Positions 34,743-43,893 are shown, numbered from the stretch's first letter. The stretch is 64,000 nucleotides of DNA from JAVBNT01 sp031551355 (GCA_031551355.1 JAVBNT010000009.1:108751-172750), one strand, 5' to 3'. The notes: generated by a model from the letters alone, not told the origin. Made by a program: numbers and translations.

Positions 34743-37151
34743 GTGGCCAGATTTTATTTAACGGCGTTTTTGATGATTATTCTTTCTGTATTTTTATTGC
34801 CGGGATGTTCTTCTACGAACTGTTCCACCTCATTTGGCGCTGCAGCCGGTGAAGTCGTACATCCTGTTTCGCGGGTTTCGGTCGATGTTATTTACTCTGA
34901 CCATGTTCCCATAACCGGGGTGGAGATTTTCTGCGACAATCCGCTGGTCCATATTTTTAATGCGGTGACGGATGACGCCGGGAATTATGTTTTCGGTATT
35001 CAGGCTCCGAACGGCTCTTCTTTTACATTGACGTTCCATAAGGACGGCCATATCATCCATTCCGTATCGTTTACCATTGGCGAGGGCGGCATTGTCATGG
35101 AGGACGGTTCAATCCTTTATCCATTGGTTGCGGTAGGCTATATTCCTTTCGGAGCCGATGGAGCGGAAGGAAGGGTCAGCGATTTTATTGAGGAAAATGT
35201 AGCCCTTTTTAATGCCCCTGTCGATGCAGTTGTCTCTCCTGACGGTAAAAAAGTTTATATATCGGAAGAAATTAACAACCGCATCAGGGTTTTTGATGTT
35301 GCATCGGAACAGCTCAGTACACTTGCCGGTTCGGCTATATCCGGATATAGGAATGGTATTGGAGCTGATGCCAGATTTAATCAACCGGCCGGCATGGCAA
35401 TAACGTCGAATGGAAAATATTTATATGTTTGCGAGTCGGAAAACCACTGTATACGCAAGATTGACACTCAAACGGCCGAGGTATCACTGTTCACCGGCAC
35501 TCCTGAAGTCTCCGGCAATGCCCCCGGCGGGCCAAATGTTGCTAGATTTTACATTCCTTTTGAAATTGCTTTCAGCCATGATGAGTCGCTGTTGTATGTT
35601 GCCGATGCCTGGAATAAAAGTGTCAGAAAAATTGATGTTGCCACAGGTAATGTTACTACATTGGGTACTGCTTTCACCAATAATATTTATGGAGTTACGG
35701 TGGCTTATGATCCGGATACATCAGTGGAAACTGTTTATGTATCGGCGACTTTCCAGTACCGGATATATTCGATGAATGTGTCCACCGGTGCCAAAACACT
35801 TATAGCCGGCTCTTCCGCCGGTTTTGCCGATGGTCCGGGTGCTTCCGCTAAGTTTGGCTTGCCGACGGGAATTGTGGCTTCTCATGATGCAAAGTTTTTG
35901 TATCTTTGCGACTATCTGAACAGTAAAATCCGTAAAATAGATCTTGACGACAACAGTGTTTCAACTTTATCCGGTGCCGGTGAAGGTTACGCCAACGGGC
36001 CGGGTTCCCAGGCCAAATTTCTCTATCCTTACTCCCTTGGCATTTCCAATGACGATAAGACTCTTTATGTGCCGGATTATCAGAATCAGAGACTGAGAAC
36101 GGTCGACACTGCAAGCGGGTATACCGGTAAAATATCCGGCGGCGGCCGTGCAGGGTTTCATGACGGACCTGACGGTGAGTCTTTAATATCTTTTTACGGC
36201 AATGTTTTTGATGTTCTGCTATCAGACGATAAAAATATTTTATACGCTTCCGATTTCCGTTATATATGGAAAATAAACCTGGAAACAAGAGAAGTTTCCA
36301 CTGTTGCTTCCAGCTGTTATATCGGTTCTGCGCTGGCATATAACACTTCCTATGGCTCGGAAAACCATGCCGTTGCCCATAAGATGGTTTTTTCCCATGA
36401 TCGTAAAATCATATATATAGCCGACAGTTCCAGCAATATGATCCGCTCTGTTGAGCTTGCCACCGGCAATTCAACAATCATTGCCGGGAATACCGTTGCC
36501 GGTTTTAACGATGCCGTTTCCGGTGCCGATGTTAGATTCAGCCAACCGAACGGCCTTGTTCTTTCCCCTTCGGGTAACGAACTTTTTGTGACCGACGGTA
36601 AAAATAGCCGTGTAAGGAAAGTGGTTGTCTCTTCCGGTGAAACGGTAACCGTTGCCGGTTCCTCCGCCGGATTTGCCGAAGGTACAGGTACTGCAGCCAG
36701 GTTTAATCTGCCGTCGGATATTGTTATTTCGCCGGACGGTAAGTTTTTCTATGTTGCCGATTCCTACAATCACCGGATCCGAAAAATTGATACCGTAACG
36801 TATGAAGTTACTACATTTGCCGGTTCCGACTCTGTCGGGCGTCAGGACGGTGTCGGCCTTGCGGCCGTTTTTGATGAACCGCGCGGACTGGCGATGTCTG
36901 CAGACGGCTCTGTGCTGCTGGTATGTGATTACAGAGGTTCGAATATACGTCAAATAAGGATGTCCGACATTTCGGTTACAAGTCTGGCCGGCGGTATCCA
37001 TTACGGCTTTGCCGATGGTAGCGGGGCGCAGGCGATACTGTCTTCTCCTGATGGAATTTCGATTTCCGATGATCTGTCGATCGTCTATTTCGCTGATTCC
37101 CTGAATGCCATGGTCCGCAGGATTGTGTCTTCCTATGTGACCACTTACTAA
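34743..37151 (+). CDS. NHL-repeat beta-propeller lipoprotein 3
   Basis: 802 residues from GTG 34743 behind CAAGGAGG. Signal MARFYLTAFLMIILSVFLLPGC, then CSSTNC. The regulatory-like beta domain is more diverged (VDVIYSDHVPITGVEIFCDN) than between genes 1 and 2, and so are the blades (VYISEEINNRIRVFDVAS), but the overall order and the C-terminal YVTTY remain. It lacks the upstream block that genes 1 and 2 share in recognisable form, so it may be regulated differently. Confidence 0.88.
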   Translation: MARFYLTAFLMIILSVFLLPGCSSTNCSTSFGAAAGEVVHPVSRVSVDVIYSDHVPITGVEIFCDNPLVHIFNAVTDDAGNYVFGIQAPNGSSFTLTFHKDGHIIHSVSFTIGEGGIVMEDGSILYPLVAVGYIPFGADGAEGRVSDFIEENVALFNAPVDAVVSPDGKKVYISEEINNRIRVFDVASEQLSTLAGSAISGYRNGIGADARFNQPAGMAITSNGKYLYVCESENHCIRKIDTQTAEVSLFTGTPEVSGNAPGGPNVARFYIPFEIAFSHDESLLYVADAWNKSVRKIDVATGNVTTLGTAFTNNIYGVTVAYDPDTSVETVYVSATFQYRIYSMNVSTGAKTLIAGSSAGFADGPGASAKFGLPTGIVASHDAKFLYLCDYLNSKIRKIDLDDNSVSTLSGAGEGYANGPGSQAKFLYPYSLGISNDDKTLYVPDYQNQRLRTVDTASGYTGKISGGGRAGFHDGPDGESLISFYGNVFDVLLSDDKNILYASDFRYIWKINLETREVSTVASSCYIGSALAYNTSYGSENHAVAHKMVFSHDRKIIYIADSSSNMIRSVELATGNSTIIAGNTVAGFNDAVSGADVRFSQPNGLVLSPSGNELFVTDGKNSRVRKVVVSSGETVTVAGSSAGFAEGTGTAARFNLPSDIVISPDGKFFYVADSYNHRIRKIDTVTYEVTTFAGSDSVGRQDGVGLAAVFDEPRGLAMSADGSVLLVCDYRGSNIRQIRMSDISVTSLAGGIHYGFADGSGAQAILSSPDGISISDDLSIVYFADSLNAMVRRIVSSYVTTY

Positions 37152-37172
37152 TCCAGATTGCTTTAATAAATT

Positions 37173-37206
37173 ATGCCGGTTTTCTTCTGAAGGCCGGTAT
37201 TTTTAT
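37173..37206 (+). terminator. Terminator after NHL gene 3
   Basis: ATGCCGG (37173-37179) pairs with CCGGTAT (37194-37200) with one wobble; TTTTTA follows. Confidence 0.7.
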
Positions 37207-37273
37207 TGCAGGAAAAGATATTTTTTTAGGAAACTGCTAGTTATGTACACTTTGGTTTGAAAGGGGTATAAGT

Positions 37274-38641
37274 ATGGATCTTATCATAAAAAACGGTACG
37301 ATAGCTACTTCCGCGGATGTTTTTATCGGGGATTTGGGCATTAAGGACGGTAAAATTGCCGCCATATCCGAACCAGGGGTTCTTTCAGGAAAAACGGAAA
37401 TAGAAGCCAAAGGCATGATTGTTATGCCGGGTGCAATTGACGCACATACGCATTTTGAACTCCCGATAATGGATTCGTCTACAGCTGATGATTTTGAGAG
37501 CGGCAGTAAGGCATGTGCCGCCGGCGGTGTAACGACGTTTATTGATTTTGTGACTCAGACAAAGGGGCATTCATTATTTGAGGATCTGGAGGCCAGACAA
37601 TCCCAGGCCTCGGGAAAGGTCTATATAGACTATTCGCTGCATATGGGGATTACTGATTTTACGGAACGTTCTTTCAACGAAATAAAGCCTGTAATTGATT
37701 ACGGAATACCTTCTTTTAAAATTTTTATGGCCTATTCAAAAGAGGGTTGGATGGCCGGTGACGGGGATCTTATAAAAGTTCTTGAAAAAACCAAGGCCCA
37801 TGGCGGACTGATGGGCATTCATGGTGAAAACCAGTCAATAATTGACAGCGTTACCGAGCAATTTGTCAAAGAGGGAAAGCTTACTGCAAATTGGCATGGA
37901 CTTTCGAGACCTCACCACAGTGAGATTGAGGCTTTGAAAAGAGCTATTTATTTTACGGATCTGACCCGCAGCAAGCTCTATATATTCCATCTTACAACAG
38001 GTGAGGGTGCAAGGCTTGTCGCAGAAGCCCAGGCTAAAGGTATTTCTGTCATAGCAGAAACCTGTCCTCATTACCTTGTGCTGGATGAGAGTATGTATTA
38101 CAAGGATGAGGGTTGGCTTTATCCGTCATGCCCTCCTCTAAGGAACCGTTTCGATGCCGAGGTTTTATGGCGTGCGCTGGAAATGGGGGCTTTGAAGGTG
38201 GTTGCCACGGATCACTGCTCATTTACCAGGGCTCAAAAAGAAAAGCACAAGGATAATTTTACACTTATTCCCAGAGGACTTCCCGGATGTGAAACCCTGC
38301 TTCCTATTTTGTATTCCGAGGGCGTTAAAAAGTGCCGGATATCTCTTTCCCGTATGGTTGATATACTGTCAACGTCTCCTGCGCGCATATTCGGACTTTA
38401 TCCTCAAAAAGGCACTTTGGCGATCGGTTCTGATGCCGATATTACAATTTTGGATCCTGATAAAGCCTTAAAAATCACTGCCTGCTCATTACACATGAAA
38501 GCCGACTTTTCTCCTTATGAAGGCATGGAAATTTACGGCTGGCCGAAATTCACTATTTCAAGAGGTGAGGTTATTTACCGTGATGGCGAGTTTATTTCAA
38601 CTGCCGGCAGGGGAGAGTTTGTAAAGCGCTATTTGGTATAA
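37274..38641 (+). CDS. Dihydropyrimidinase / D-hydantoinase
   Basis: 455 residues; ATG behind AAAGGGG. Amidohydrolase that opens cyclic ureides. Metal ligands H58 and H60 in GAIDAHTHFELP, the carbamylated Lys149 in SFKIFMAYS, and later IAETCPHYLVL and VVATDHCSF with the catalytic Asp are all in place, unlike in inactive family members. The motif SFKIFMAYS and the overall length favour dihydropyrimidinase/hydantoinase over allantoinase or dihydroorotase. Preceded and followed by terminators, so it seems to be monocistronic; no pyrimidine-degradation partner is adjacent. Confidence 0.88.
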   Translation: MDLIIKNGTIATSADVFIGDLGIKDGKIAAISEPGVLSGKTEIEAKGMIVMPGAIDAHTHFELPIMDSSTADDFESGSKACAAGGVTTFIDFVTQTKGHSLFEDLEARQSQASGKVYIDYSLHMGITDFTERSFNEIKPVIDYGIPSFKIFMAYSKEGWMAGDGDLIKVLEKTKAHGGLMGIHGENQSIIDSVTEQFVKEGKLTANWHGLSRPHHSEIEALKRAIYFTDLTRSKLYIFHLTTGEGARLVAEAQAKGISVIAETCPHYLVLDESMYYKDEGWLYPSCPPLRNRFDAEVLWRALEMGALKVVATDHCSFTRAQKEKHKDNFTLIPRGLPGCETLLPILYSEGVKKCRISLSRMVDILSTSPARIFGLYPQKGTLAIGSDADITILDPDKALKITACSLHMKADFSPYEGMEIYGWPKFTISRGEVIYRDGEFISTAGRGEFVKRYLV

Positions 38642-38657
38642 ATTTATTTAGCAATAA

Positions 38658-38725
38658 GCCGTTAACGGCAATAAAGCATGTGGATATTTCTGCTTGCACC
38701 GGCAGGAATTCCACATGCTTTTGTT
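38658..38725 (+). terminator. Terminator after the hydantoinase gene
   Basis: AAAGCATGTGGA (38673-38684) pairs with TCCACATGCTTT (38710-38721) around a 25-nt loop and is followed by TTGTTTT. A palindrome GCCGTTAACGGC (38658-38669) precedes it. The stem could also serve the convergent small gene. Confidence 0.8.
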
Positions 38726-38765
38726 TTATAAAAAATTAGTCTTTACTGAATCTTGCCGGTGATTA

Positions 38766-39005
38766 TCATTTTCCGGTTTCTTCATTTGTTCTTATCAAAG
38801 GGTCGCAGTAAAAATCCCAGCCATCGTATACTCTTTTCATTGAATTGCTGCTTTCAAAAAAATCTTCCCTTATTAGACTGATCTCTTTTTTCAATCTCGC
38901 CATCATCCGGCTGAATGCTGTTTTTGATTTTTGGGGTTCTTTATCTCTGTTAAATTTTACAGAAGAACCATTGTATTTGGGTCCATCAATTTTTCTTTTT
39001 TTCAT
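38766..39005 (-). CDS. Small hypothetical protein
   Basis: 79 residues, strongly charged and basic at the N terminus (MKKRKIDGPKYNG) with a probable helix around RMMARLKKEISLIREDFFE. A good ribosome binding site, GGGGAGG, lies a few nt before the ATG, which is why I accept it as a gene. No membrane segment, signal or known domain. Alone between the hydantoinase terminator and an empty stretch. Confidence 0.55.
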   Translation of the reverse strand: MKKRKIDGPKYNGSSVKFNRDKEPQKSKTAFSRMMARLKKEISLIREDFFESSNSMKRVYDGWDFYCDPLIRTNEETGK

Positions 39006-39301
39006 TTTTCCTCCCCTGAATACGTTTTATGCTCTTATTGTAAATTTATTTTATTGACTTAAAATGAAATTCATATGCATTATTTTGTTTTTTTGTAAAA
39101 TATATGTAAAAATATTTGCTGCGATAGCGGCTCTATTGCTAAAAAAAAACGCCGCGCCCCTTTTTGTATTGTTTTCTTGCCGTTTGTGAATAAAAAACTT
39201 TGGGTTTCGAAGGAAAAAAACTTGTGTATGGCGAAAATTTTTAATGTTTATCCGAACGGCACTCTATAGTGTCCGTTTATTTGTAAAGGGAGCTTACTAG
39301 T
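39006..39301. other. A+T-rich intergenic region
   Basis: Presumably holds the promoters for the small minus-strand gene and the aminotransferase. No gene or convincing repeat seen. Confidence 0.4.
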
Positions 39302-40417
39302 ATGAATATTCCAATGGTAGATTTGAAAGTACAGTATCGCAATTATAAAAAGGACTTTGATAGCGCTGTCATAGGAGTAATGGAAAGCTCTTTTTTCATA
39401 ATGGGTCCGGAAGTATCCGAGTTTGAAAACGAGGTTGCCGCCAGCCTTGGAGCAAAGCATGCTTTTGGACTGGCATCAGGGACTGATGCGCTTCTGATTG
39501 CTTTGCTGGCTCTTGGAGTTGGCCCCGGCGACGAAGTGCTGGTTCCGGCATTTACCTTTATTGCAACATCGGAAGCTGTATCAAGAGTCGGTGCCAAGCC
39601 TGTTTTTGTAGATGTTTGTTCCGATACTTTTAATATAGATGTTTCAGACGCGGCCAGGAAGGTTAGCGCAAAAACCAAGGCAATAATACCGGTTCATCTT
39701 TACGGTCAAAGTGCCGATATGGACGGAATTATGGCACTTGCCAAGCAGCATAAATTATATGTTGTCGAAGACTGCGCCCAGGCACAGGGAGCTTTGTGGA
39801 AAGGACGTAAAGTCGGGACGCTCGGCGATATCGGTTGTTTTTCTTTTTTCCCAAGTAAAAATTTGGGGGCTTATGGCGACGGCGGTATGGTCGTAACGAA
39901 TGAGGACTCCCTTACCGATAGAATCAGAGCTTTGAGAAATCATGGCAGTTTTGAAAGATATTATCATGTAATCCATGGTTTTAACAGCCGTCTTGATTCC
40001 ATGCAGGCTGCTGTGTTGCGCGTGAAGCTTAAACACCTTGATGAGTGGAATGAAATGAGAAGGGCGGCGGCTGTCAGATATACGCAGGCGTTGAAATCTA
40101 CTTCTTATATTCCTCCGGTAGAGGATCCTTCGGTATCGATACATGTATATCATCAGTATACAATAAAAGTTCCTGCAAAAAGGAATGAATTGCAGGCATT
40201 TTTGGCTTCAAAAGGCGTTGCTTCAATGATATATTATCCGCTTTCCCTTCATAAACAGGAGGTCTATAAGGATCTTGGCTACAAAAGCGGAGATTTTCCG
40301 GTGTCTGAAAGCCTTGAGCCTCAGGTTTTGTCATTGCCGATGTTCCCGGAACTGACAAAAGAACAGACCGATTACGTGATTGATGCTCTTCTGGATTTTC
40401 AGAAACAGAATTTTTAG
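39302..40417 (+). CDS. DegT/DnrJ/EryC1/StrS-type aminotransferase
   Basis: 371 residues; ATG behind AAAGGGAG. PLP-dependent sugar aminotransferase that places an amino group on a nucleotide-linked keto sugar for surface polysaccharide. Visible: GLASGTDALLIAL (phosphate-binding start), HLYGQSADMDGI, EDCAQAQGA with the Asp that contacts the pyridine ring, and the Schiff-base Lys186 in SFFPSKNLGAYGDGG. The C-terminal YPLSLHKQEVYKDLGY is also typical. The nearest gene downstream encodes a cysteine-cluster protein; no other sugar-nucleotide gene is close, so the exact sugar is open. Confidence 0.9.
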   Translation: MNIPMVDLKVQYRNYKKDFDSAVIGVMESSFFIMGPEVSEFENEVAASLGAKHAFGLASGTDALLIALLALGVGPGDEVLVPAFTFIATSEAVSRVGAKPVFVDVCSDTFNIDVSDAARKVSAKTKAIIPVHLYGQSADMDGIMALAKQHKLYVVEDCAQAQGALWKGRKVGTLGDIGCFSFFPSKNLGAYGDGGMVVTNEDSLTDRIRALRNHGSFERYYHVIHGFNSRLDSMQAAVLRVKLKHLDEWNEMRRAAAVRYTQALKSTSYIPPVEDPSVSIHVYHQYTIKVPAKRNELQAFLASKGVASMIYYPLSLHKQEVYKDLGYKSGDFPVSESLEPQVLSLPMFPELTKEQTDYVIDALLDFQKQNF

Positions 40418-40429
40418 CAGATATTTTTT

Positions 40430-40870
40430 GTGAAAAACGATAGTTTTTTTTACAGGGCTGAACTTTATTTTAAGCGTTTATTCTGGCGCTTTACAAATAA
40501 AAAGCGCCAGTATTTGCGTGTGGGAAAATGTTTGCAATGCGGCAGATGCTGCCGTGATATAGGAATTTTATTGGACGGTTTGAAAATTTCATCAATGGAA
40601 GAGTTTAAAGCTCTTGTCAAAGAGGAACCGGATTACGGTATTTTTGTAGAATCCGGAGAGTCTTATGACGGGAGCTTGATTTTTTCCTGTTCGAAAATCA
40701 GCAGTGACAATAAGTGTACAATCTATAAATCCCGGCCGGAAATCTGCAGAGATTATCCTGATTTGCATTTGATGCGAATGGGTACGGAGCTTCATGAGCA
40801 GTGTGGTTTCAAGCTGTTTCCGCCTTTTGATTTCGAGGAGATATATAACGACGTCCTCCGCCGAAAATAA
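40430..40870 (+). CDS. YkgJ/Fe-S-type cysteine cluster protein
   Basis: 146 residues from GTG 40430, 12 nt after the aminotransferase stop. The cysteine pattern CLQCGRCCRDIG, then CSKISSDNKCTIYKSRPEICRDYP, matches the YkgJ (formerly UPF0153) family, thought to bind zinc or an iron-sulfur cluster. Function not established for the family. Probably co-transcribed with the aminotransferase. The palindrome immediately behind it may act as its terminator. Confidence 0.85.
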   Translation: MKNDSFFYRAELYFKRLFWRFTNKKRQYLRVGKCLQCGRCCRDIGILLDGLKISSMEEFKALVKEEPDYGIFVESGESYDGSLIFSCSKISSDNKCTIYKSRPEICRDYPDLHLMRMGTELHEQCGFKLFPPFDFEEIYNDVLRRK

Positions 40871-40871
40871 A

Positions 40872-40992
40872 GATGCTGTCAATTGTATCAGCATGTGTCG
40901 TCAAATGAAATATTTGCTCGTTGCGACGTAGTGGACTACGCCTCTCGTCAAAATTTCATTTACCTTAGCCTCCTGACACAATTGACAGCATC
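40872..40992. repeat. 121-bp imperfect palindrome (CAATTGT family), copy 2
   Basis: Outer arms GATGCTGTCAATTGTATCAG (40872-40891) and CTGACACAATTGACAGCATC (40973-40992) differ by one base. Inner arms contain AAATGAAATATTTG and its near complement; the core is CGTAG-TGGA-type loop-CTACG (40927-40939), as in copy 1 at 13318. The arm also carries the GGAGGCTAAGG sequence. Confidence 0.78.
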
Positions 40993-41130
40993 CGGTCTTC
41001 TTTATTTAAAGCATATTCATAAGGCGTAAGATTACCCAACGACATATGTGGCCTTGTTTTGTTATATTCTATCCTCCAATTGCCCTCACATCTCCACCTG
41101 TTTGAATTGATTAAAATTTGTGGTGTCGTT
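40965..41130 (-). pseudogene. IS3-family transposase, C-terminal remnant
   Basis: Reading leftward gives NSNRWRCEGNWRIEYNKTRP followed by HMSLGNLTPYEYALNKED, the characteristic end of the DDE transposase OrfB of IS3-type elements (W-R-x-E-Y-N-x-x-R-P-H-x-S-L-G-x-x-T-P). Only about 50 codons remain; the stop codon is supplied by the flanking palindrome. The catalytic core is lost. The remnant is bracketed by direct copies of the CAATTGACAGCATC repeat (40973-40992 and 41151-41181). Confidence 0.8.
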
Positions 41131-41150
41131 GTTGTGTGCGCTGTGTTTGC

Positions 41151-41181
41151 CTCAGCCTCCTAATACAATTGACAGCATCAG
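41151..41181. repeat. Half-palindrome of the CAATTGT family, copy 3
   Basis: CTCAGCCTCCTAATACAATT and GACAGCATCA repeat the right arm of copy 2 in the same orientation on the far side of the transposase remnant. It may be one end of the former insertion sequence. Confidence 0.55.
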
Positions 41182-41214
41182 TTTGTTTAGAAATCTTGCT
41201 TGTTTGAATTGATT

Positions 41215-41350
41215 ATAGTAACCGGAAAAAATACGGCATGATTCAATTTCTATAGATTCTTGAACATTAGTAGAGAAGTTGTCATCGCGAGCGCAGCGTG
41301 GCGATCCAGGGAACTAAAATGAAATGAGTATTATTTTTTCCGGTTACTAT
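41215..41350. mobile_element. MITE-like element with about 20-bp terminal inverted repeats
   Basis: ATAGTAACCGGAAAAAATAC (41215-41234) is inverted at 41328-41350 with a 3-nt indel. The 136-bp element has no coding capacity. It encloses a short hairpin GTCATCGCGAGCGCAGCG continuing into TGGCGATCC (41280-41307), a motif that is seen again, altered, at 54326-54351. Confidence 0.65.
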
Positions 41351-41427
41351 AAAAGTATGCTGTATTACTTTTGAAAATGGCATTATATGTCCGACATTAC
41401 ACCACCCGGGTAATCCGAAATATTGTC

Positions 41428-41516
41428 ATCCCCGCATAGGCGGGGATCCATCCTGTTTGTTAGTGGTTTTGGGATTGCGGGTCAAGCCCGCGACCGCTCT
41501 GCGGCGTGACGCCGCA
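41428..41516. repeat. Three REP-like G+C-rich hairpins
   Basis: ATCCCCGCATAGGCGGGGAT (41428-41447), GCGGGTCAAGCCCGC (41477-41491) and TGCGGCGTGACGCCGCA (41500-41516) follow each other within 90 bp. They are much richer in G+C than their surroundings and resemble dispersed extragenic palindromes. The remainder of 41351-41598 shows no gene. Confidence 0.65.
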
Positions 41517-41598
41517 ACACATATAAATGAAAACATAACAATGACATGGAAGACAAAATACAAAGGACTCTTTTTGCGCCCTGACTGGAGTAAGCCGG

Positions 41599-41811
41599 TT
41601 ATTTTTTCATTTTTTTTAGGATTAGCGCCACTCCGCACGGGATTAGGATAATCGCAACGGTGGATAAAACGTCATAAATGTATATGCTGTTTGAAATGTT
41701 TTCCGGGGCGTTGCTTTTGGTGTTTAATGCTGCGGAAGTGAATATCAGAAAAACTCCGATAGCAATTAATATAATGCCTGCAGTATCAGGTTTCTTACTT
41801 TTCTTTTTCAA
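41599..41811 (-). CDS. Small two-helix membrane protein
   Basis: 70 residues from TTG 41811, which has GGAGG 8 nt upstream; an in-frame GTG at 41820 would overlap that site. Basic N terminus (MKKKSKKPDTAG), hydrophobic segments at about 12-30 and 45-64, and a basic end (LILKKMKK). Overlaps the end of the CPBP gene by 17 bp, so it is likely translated with it. Unknown function. Confidence 0.6.
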   Translation of the reverse strand: MKKKSKKPDTAGIILIAIGVFLIFTSAALNTKSNAPENISNSIYIYDVLSTVAIILIPCGVALILKKMKK

Positions 41812-42673
41812 TGAAGTCACCTCCGGCGTTTGATTTTTTGACAGCCTTCAGCAAAAAATATGCCGAACATGAGAAAATCAAAGTTGCATAAATTCCGCTC
41901 ATGGGTGAATCGGAAAATCCGAGAAAAATATTTGAGTGCGAAGGCGATATTTTTAGGAATCCGAAGTAGTTTCTTATCAGAAACAGATATATCAGCACCC
42001 AATGTGCACCGATGGAAAACCAGATGTTTTTAAATATAAGGTTTCCGTAGCATAGACAAAGCGACATTAGGAATAAATTGGTAAAATATATTGTTTTATA
42101 GAGAGCCGTTCCCGGAGAGAACATATGCGCTCCTGCAAATATTGCCGATGTAACAATCAGTGCCTGTATCAGTCCCGAGTCTTTTTTAAGAAGATTAAAG
42201 ATGATTCCCCTGAATATCAGTTCTTCGGCGAATGCGAGTGCGAAACATGACAGCGCATTTAACATAAGAAAGATTAGCGCATGATTTATCCCGCCATGGA
42301 TTTCTATTTTACTATAAAAGAAACCGGGAAGGACGGCCAGACCGAAAAAAAGTGCAAAGATAGCCGCTCCGCAGACGACTCCTTTTAAGGCGGAGTTATT
42401 TTTGTCTTTTTGGAAAAAGGCTTTGATTACGTTGATGTCAGTATTTTTTTTCCAGAAGACTATCGCTGCCGAGAGAATTGAGAAATAGAGGACCGCTATA
42501 TAAAGCAGCGTCATTGATTCCGTTTTAGAGCTTGAAGTGAACTGTTTCCAGAAAAGACCATTTGTCGCAATTGTCAGCACCAGTAAATCAATTGCGTATA
42601 TTACTGCAAAAATAAATATAAGAAGGGCTATTTTGGCATAACCCTTCAATACCTGTTTTGTCAAAAGAGGCAC
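41795..42673 (-). CDS. CPBP-family intramembrane metalloprotease
   Basis: 292 residues, about seven or eight membrane helices. Conserved motifs of the CAAX protease/bacteriocin-processing family: EELIFRG (EExxxR, glutamates activating water), FAGAH (FxxxH) and a later His in IGAHWVLIYL. In other bacteria such proteins process prenylated peptides, bacteriocins or signals; the substrate here is unknown. Starts 16 nt after the acetate kinase stop on the same strand and is probably in one operon with it. Confidence 0.85.
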   Translation of the reverse strand: MPLLTKQVLKGYAKIALLIFIFAVIYAIDLLVLTIATNGLFWKQFTSSSKTESMTLLYIAVLYFSILSAAIVFWKKNTDINVIKAFFQKDKNNSALKGVVCGAAIFALFFGLAVLPGFFYSKIEIHGGINHALIFLMLNALSCFALAFAEELIFRGIIFNLLKKDSGLIQALIVTSAIFAGAHMFSPGTALYKTIYFTNLFLMSLCLCYGNLIFKNIWFSIGAHWVLIYLFLIRNYFGFLKISPSHSNIFLGFSDSPMSGIYATLIFSCSAYFLLKAVKKSNAGGDFIEKEK

Positions 42674-42688
42674 TTTGTGGCCCTCTCT

Positions 42689-43876
42689 TTACTTCGTTAT
42701 AAGGTTTACGGTCTCTCTTGCAATCACGAGTTCTTCGTTTGTAGGTACAACCATAACCTGTACTTTGCCTGTTCCGATAAACAGTTCGTTTTTATTGTTT
42801 TTGTCGTTGTCTATTTCTATTCCGAATGCTGACAGGCCCCTTAATATTAGCTCCCTGCCTTCCGGTGAACGTTCGCCGATACCACCGGTAAAGACTATTG
42901 CATCAAGACTTCCCATTGCAAAGGCATAAGCTCCGATATATTTCCTAATTCTGTAACAGAACATATCGAATGCCAGTCCGGAGCGTTCATCGCTTTTCTC
43001 GATCCAGGCTTTCTCGATTTCTCTCATATCGCTTGTTTTTCCGGATATTCCCTTGAGCCCGCATTTTTTATTGAGATAATTGGAAGCTTCCTGGGTCGTT
43101 AAGCCTCTTTTTTCCATTAGGTAAAGCGGAACGAAAGGATCCATATCTCCGCTTCTTGTCCCCATCATCAATCCTTCCAGAGGGGTAAAACCCATTGAAG
43201 TATCAATGCTTACACCGGACTTTACTGCAGCTACGGATGCTCCGTTACCAAGATGACATGTAACGATGTTTAGTTTTTCTATCGGTTTGTTCAGGTGTTC
43301 TGCGGCCTGATTGGAAACAAAGTAGTGTGATGTCCCATGGAATCCGTAGCGCCTGATGCCGTATTCTTCATAATCTTCATATGGAATTGCATATAAATAT
43401 GATACTTTGTCCATTTTTTGATGGAACGCCGTATCAAAAACTCCGACCTGAATCGTGCCGGGTAAGCTTGCAAGTGCGGCATCAATTCCCTTTAGGTTTG
43501 GCGGATTGTGCAGGGGGGCAAATTCGGAGCATTCCTCCATTTTTCTGATAACTTCACGACTTATTATTACCGAACCTGAAAACTCTTCTCCGCCATGAAC
43601 AACCCTGTGACCGACTCCGATGATCTCAGCTCTGTCTTTTACAACTCCCTTTTCAGGATCCATAAGCATGTCGATCACAAGTTTTAATGCACATTCATGA
43701 TCTTTTATAGACATAACGGAGCGGTGTTCCTGACCGTTTGTTGGCTTATATTTGAAAATTGCCTTGTCGGAACCAATTTCTTCAACGATCCCCTTGGCAA
43801 TAATCGACTCGTCTTTCATATCGAACAACTGGTATTTTACAGATGAGCTTCCGCAATTTATAACTAATATTTTCAT
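42689..43876 (-). CDS. ackA: Acetate kinase
   Basis: 395 residues, the normal length. Interconverts acetyl phosphate + ADP and acetate + ATP. Motifs INCGSSSVKYQLFD at the N terminus, GHRVVHGGE, DTAFHQKM, YGFHGTSH, CHLGNGASVAAV and VFTGGIGE are all intact, so an active enzyme is expected in fermentative energy generation. No phosphotransacetylase gene is in the window. Preceded by an unknown gene 17 nt upstream and followed by the CPBP gene. Confidence 0.96.
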   Translation of the reverse strand: MKILVINCGSSSVKYQLFDMKDESIIAKGIVEEIGSDKAIFKYKPTNGQEHRSVMSIKDHECALKLVIDMLMDPEKGVVKDRAEIIGVGHRVVHGGEEFSGSVIISREVIRKMEECSEFAPLHNPPNLKGIDAALASLPGTIQVGVFDTAFHQKMDKVSYLYAIPYEDYEEYGIRRYGFHGTSHYFVSNQAAEHLNKPIEKLNIVTCHLGNGASVAAVKSGVSIDTSMGFTPLEGLMMGTRSGDMDPFVPLYLMEKRGLTTQEASNYLNKKCGLKGISGKTSDMREIEKAWIEKSDERSGLAFDMFCYRIRKYIGAYAFAMGSLDAIVFTGGIGERSPEGRELILRGLSAFGIEIDNDKNNKNELFIGTGKVQVMVVPTNEELVIARETVNLITK

Positions 43877-43893
43877 TTTGTTGACTGCCTTTT

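Noticed and set aside
41457..41651. Frames over the REP-like hairpins, both strands
   Set aside because: The amino acid sequence simply reflects the palindromes (for example repeated Arg and Ala), without ribosome binding sites.
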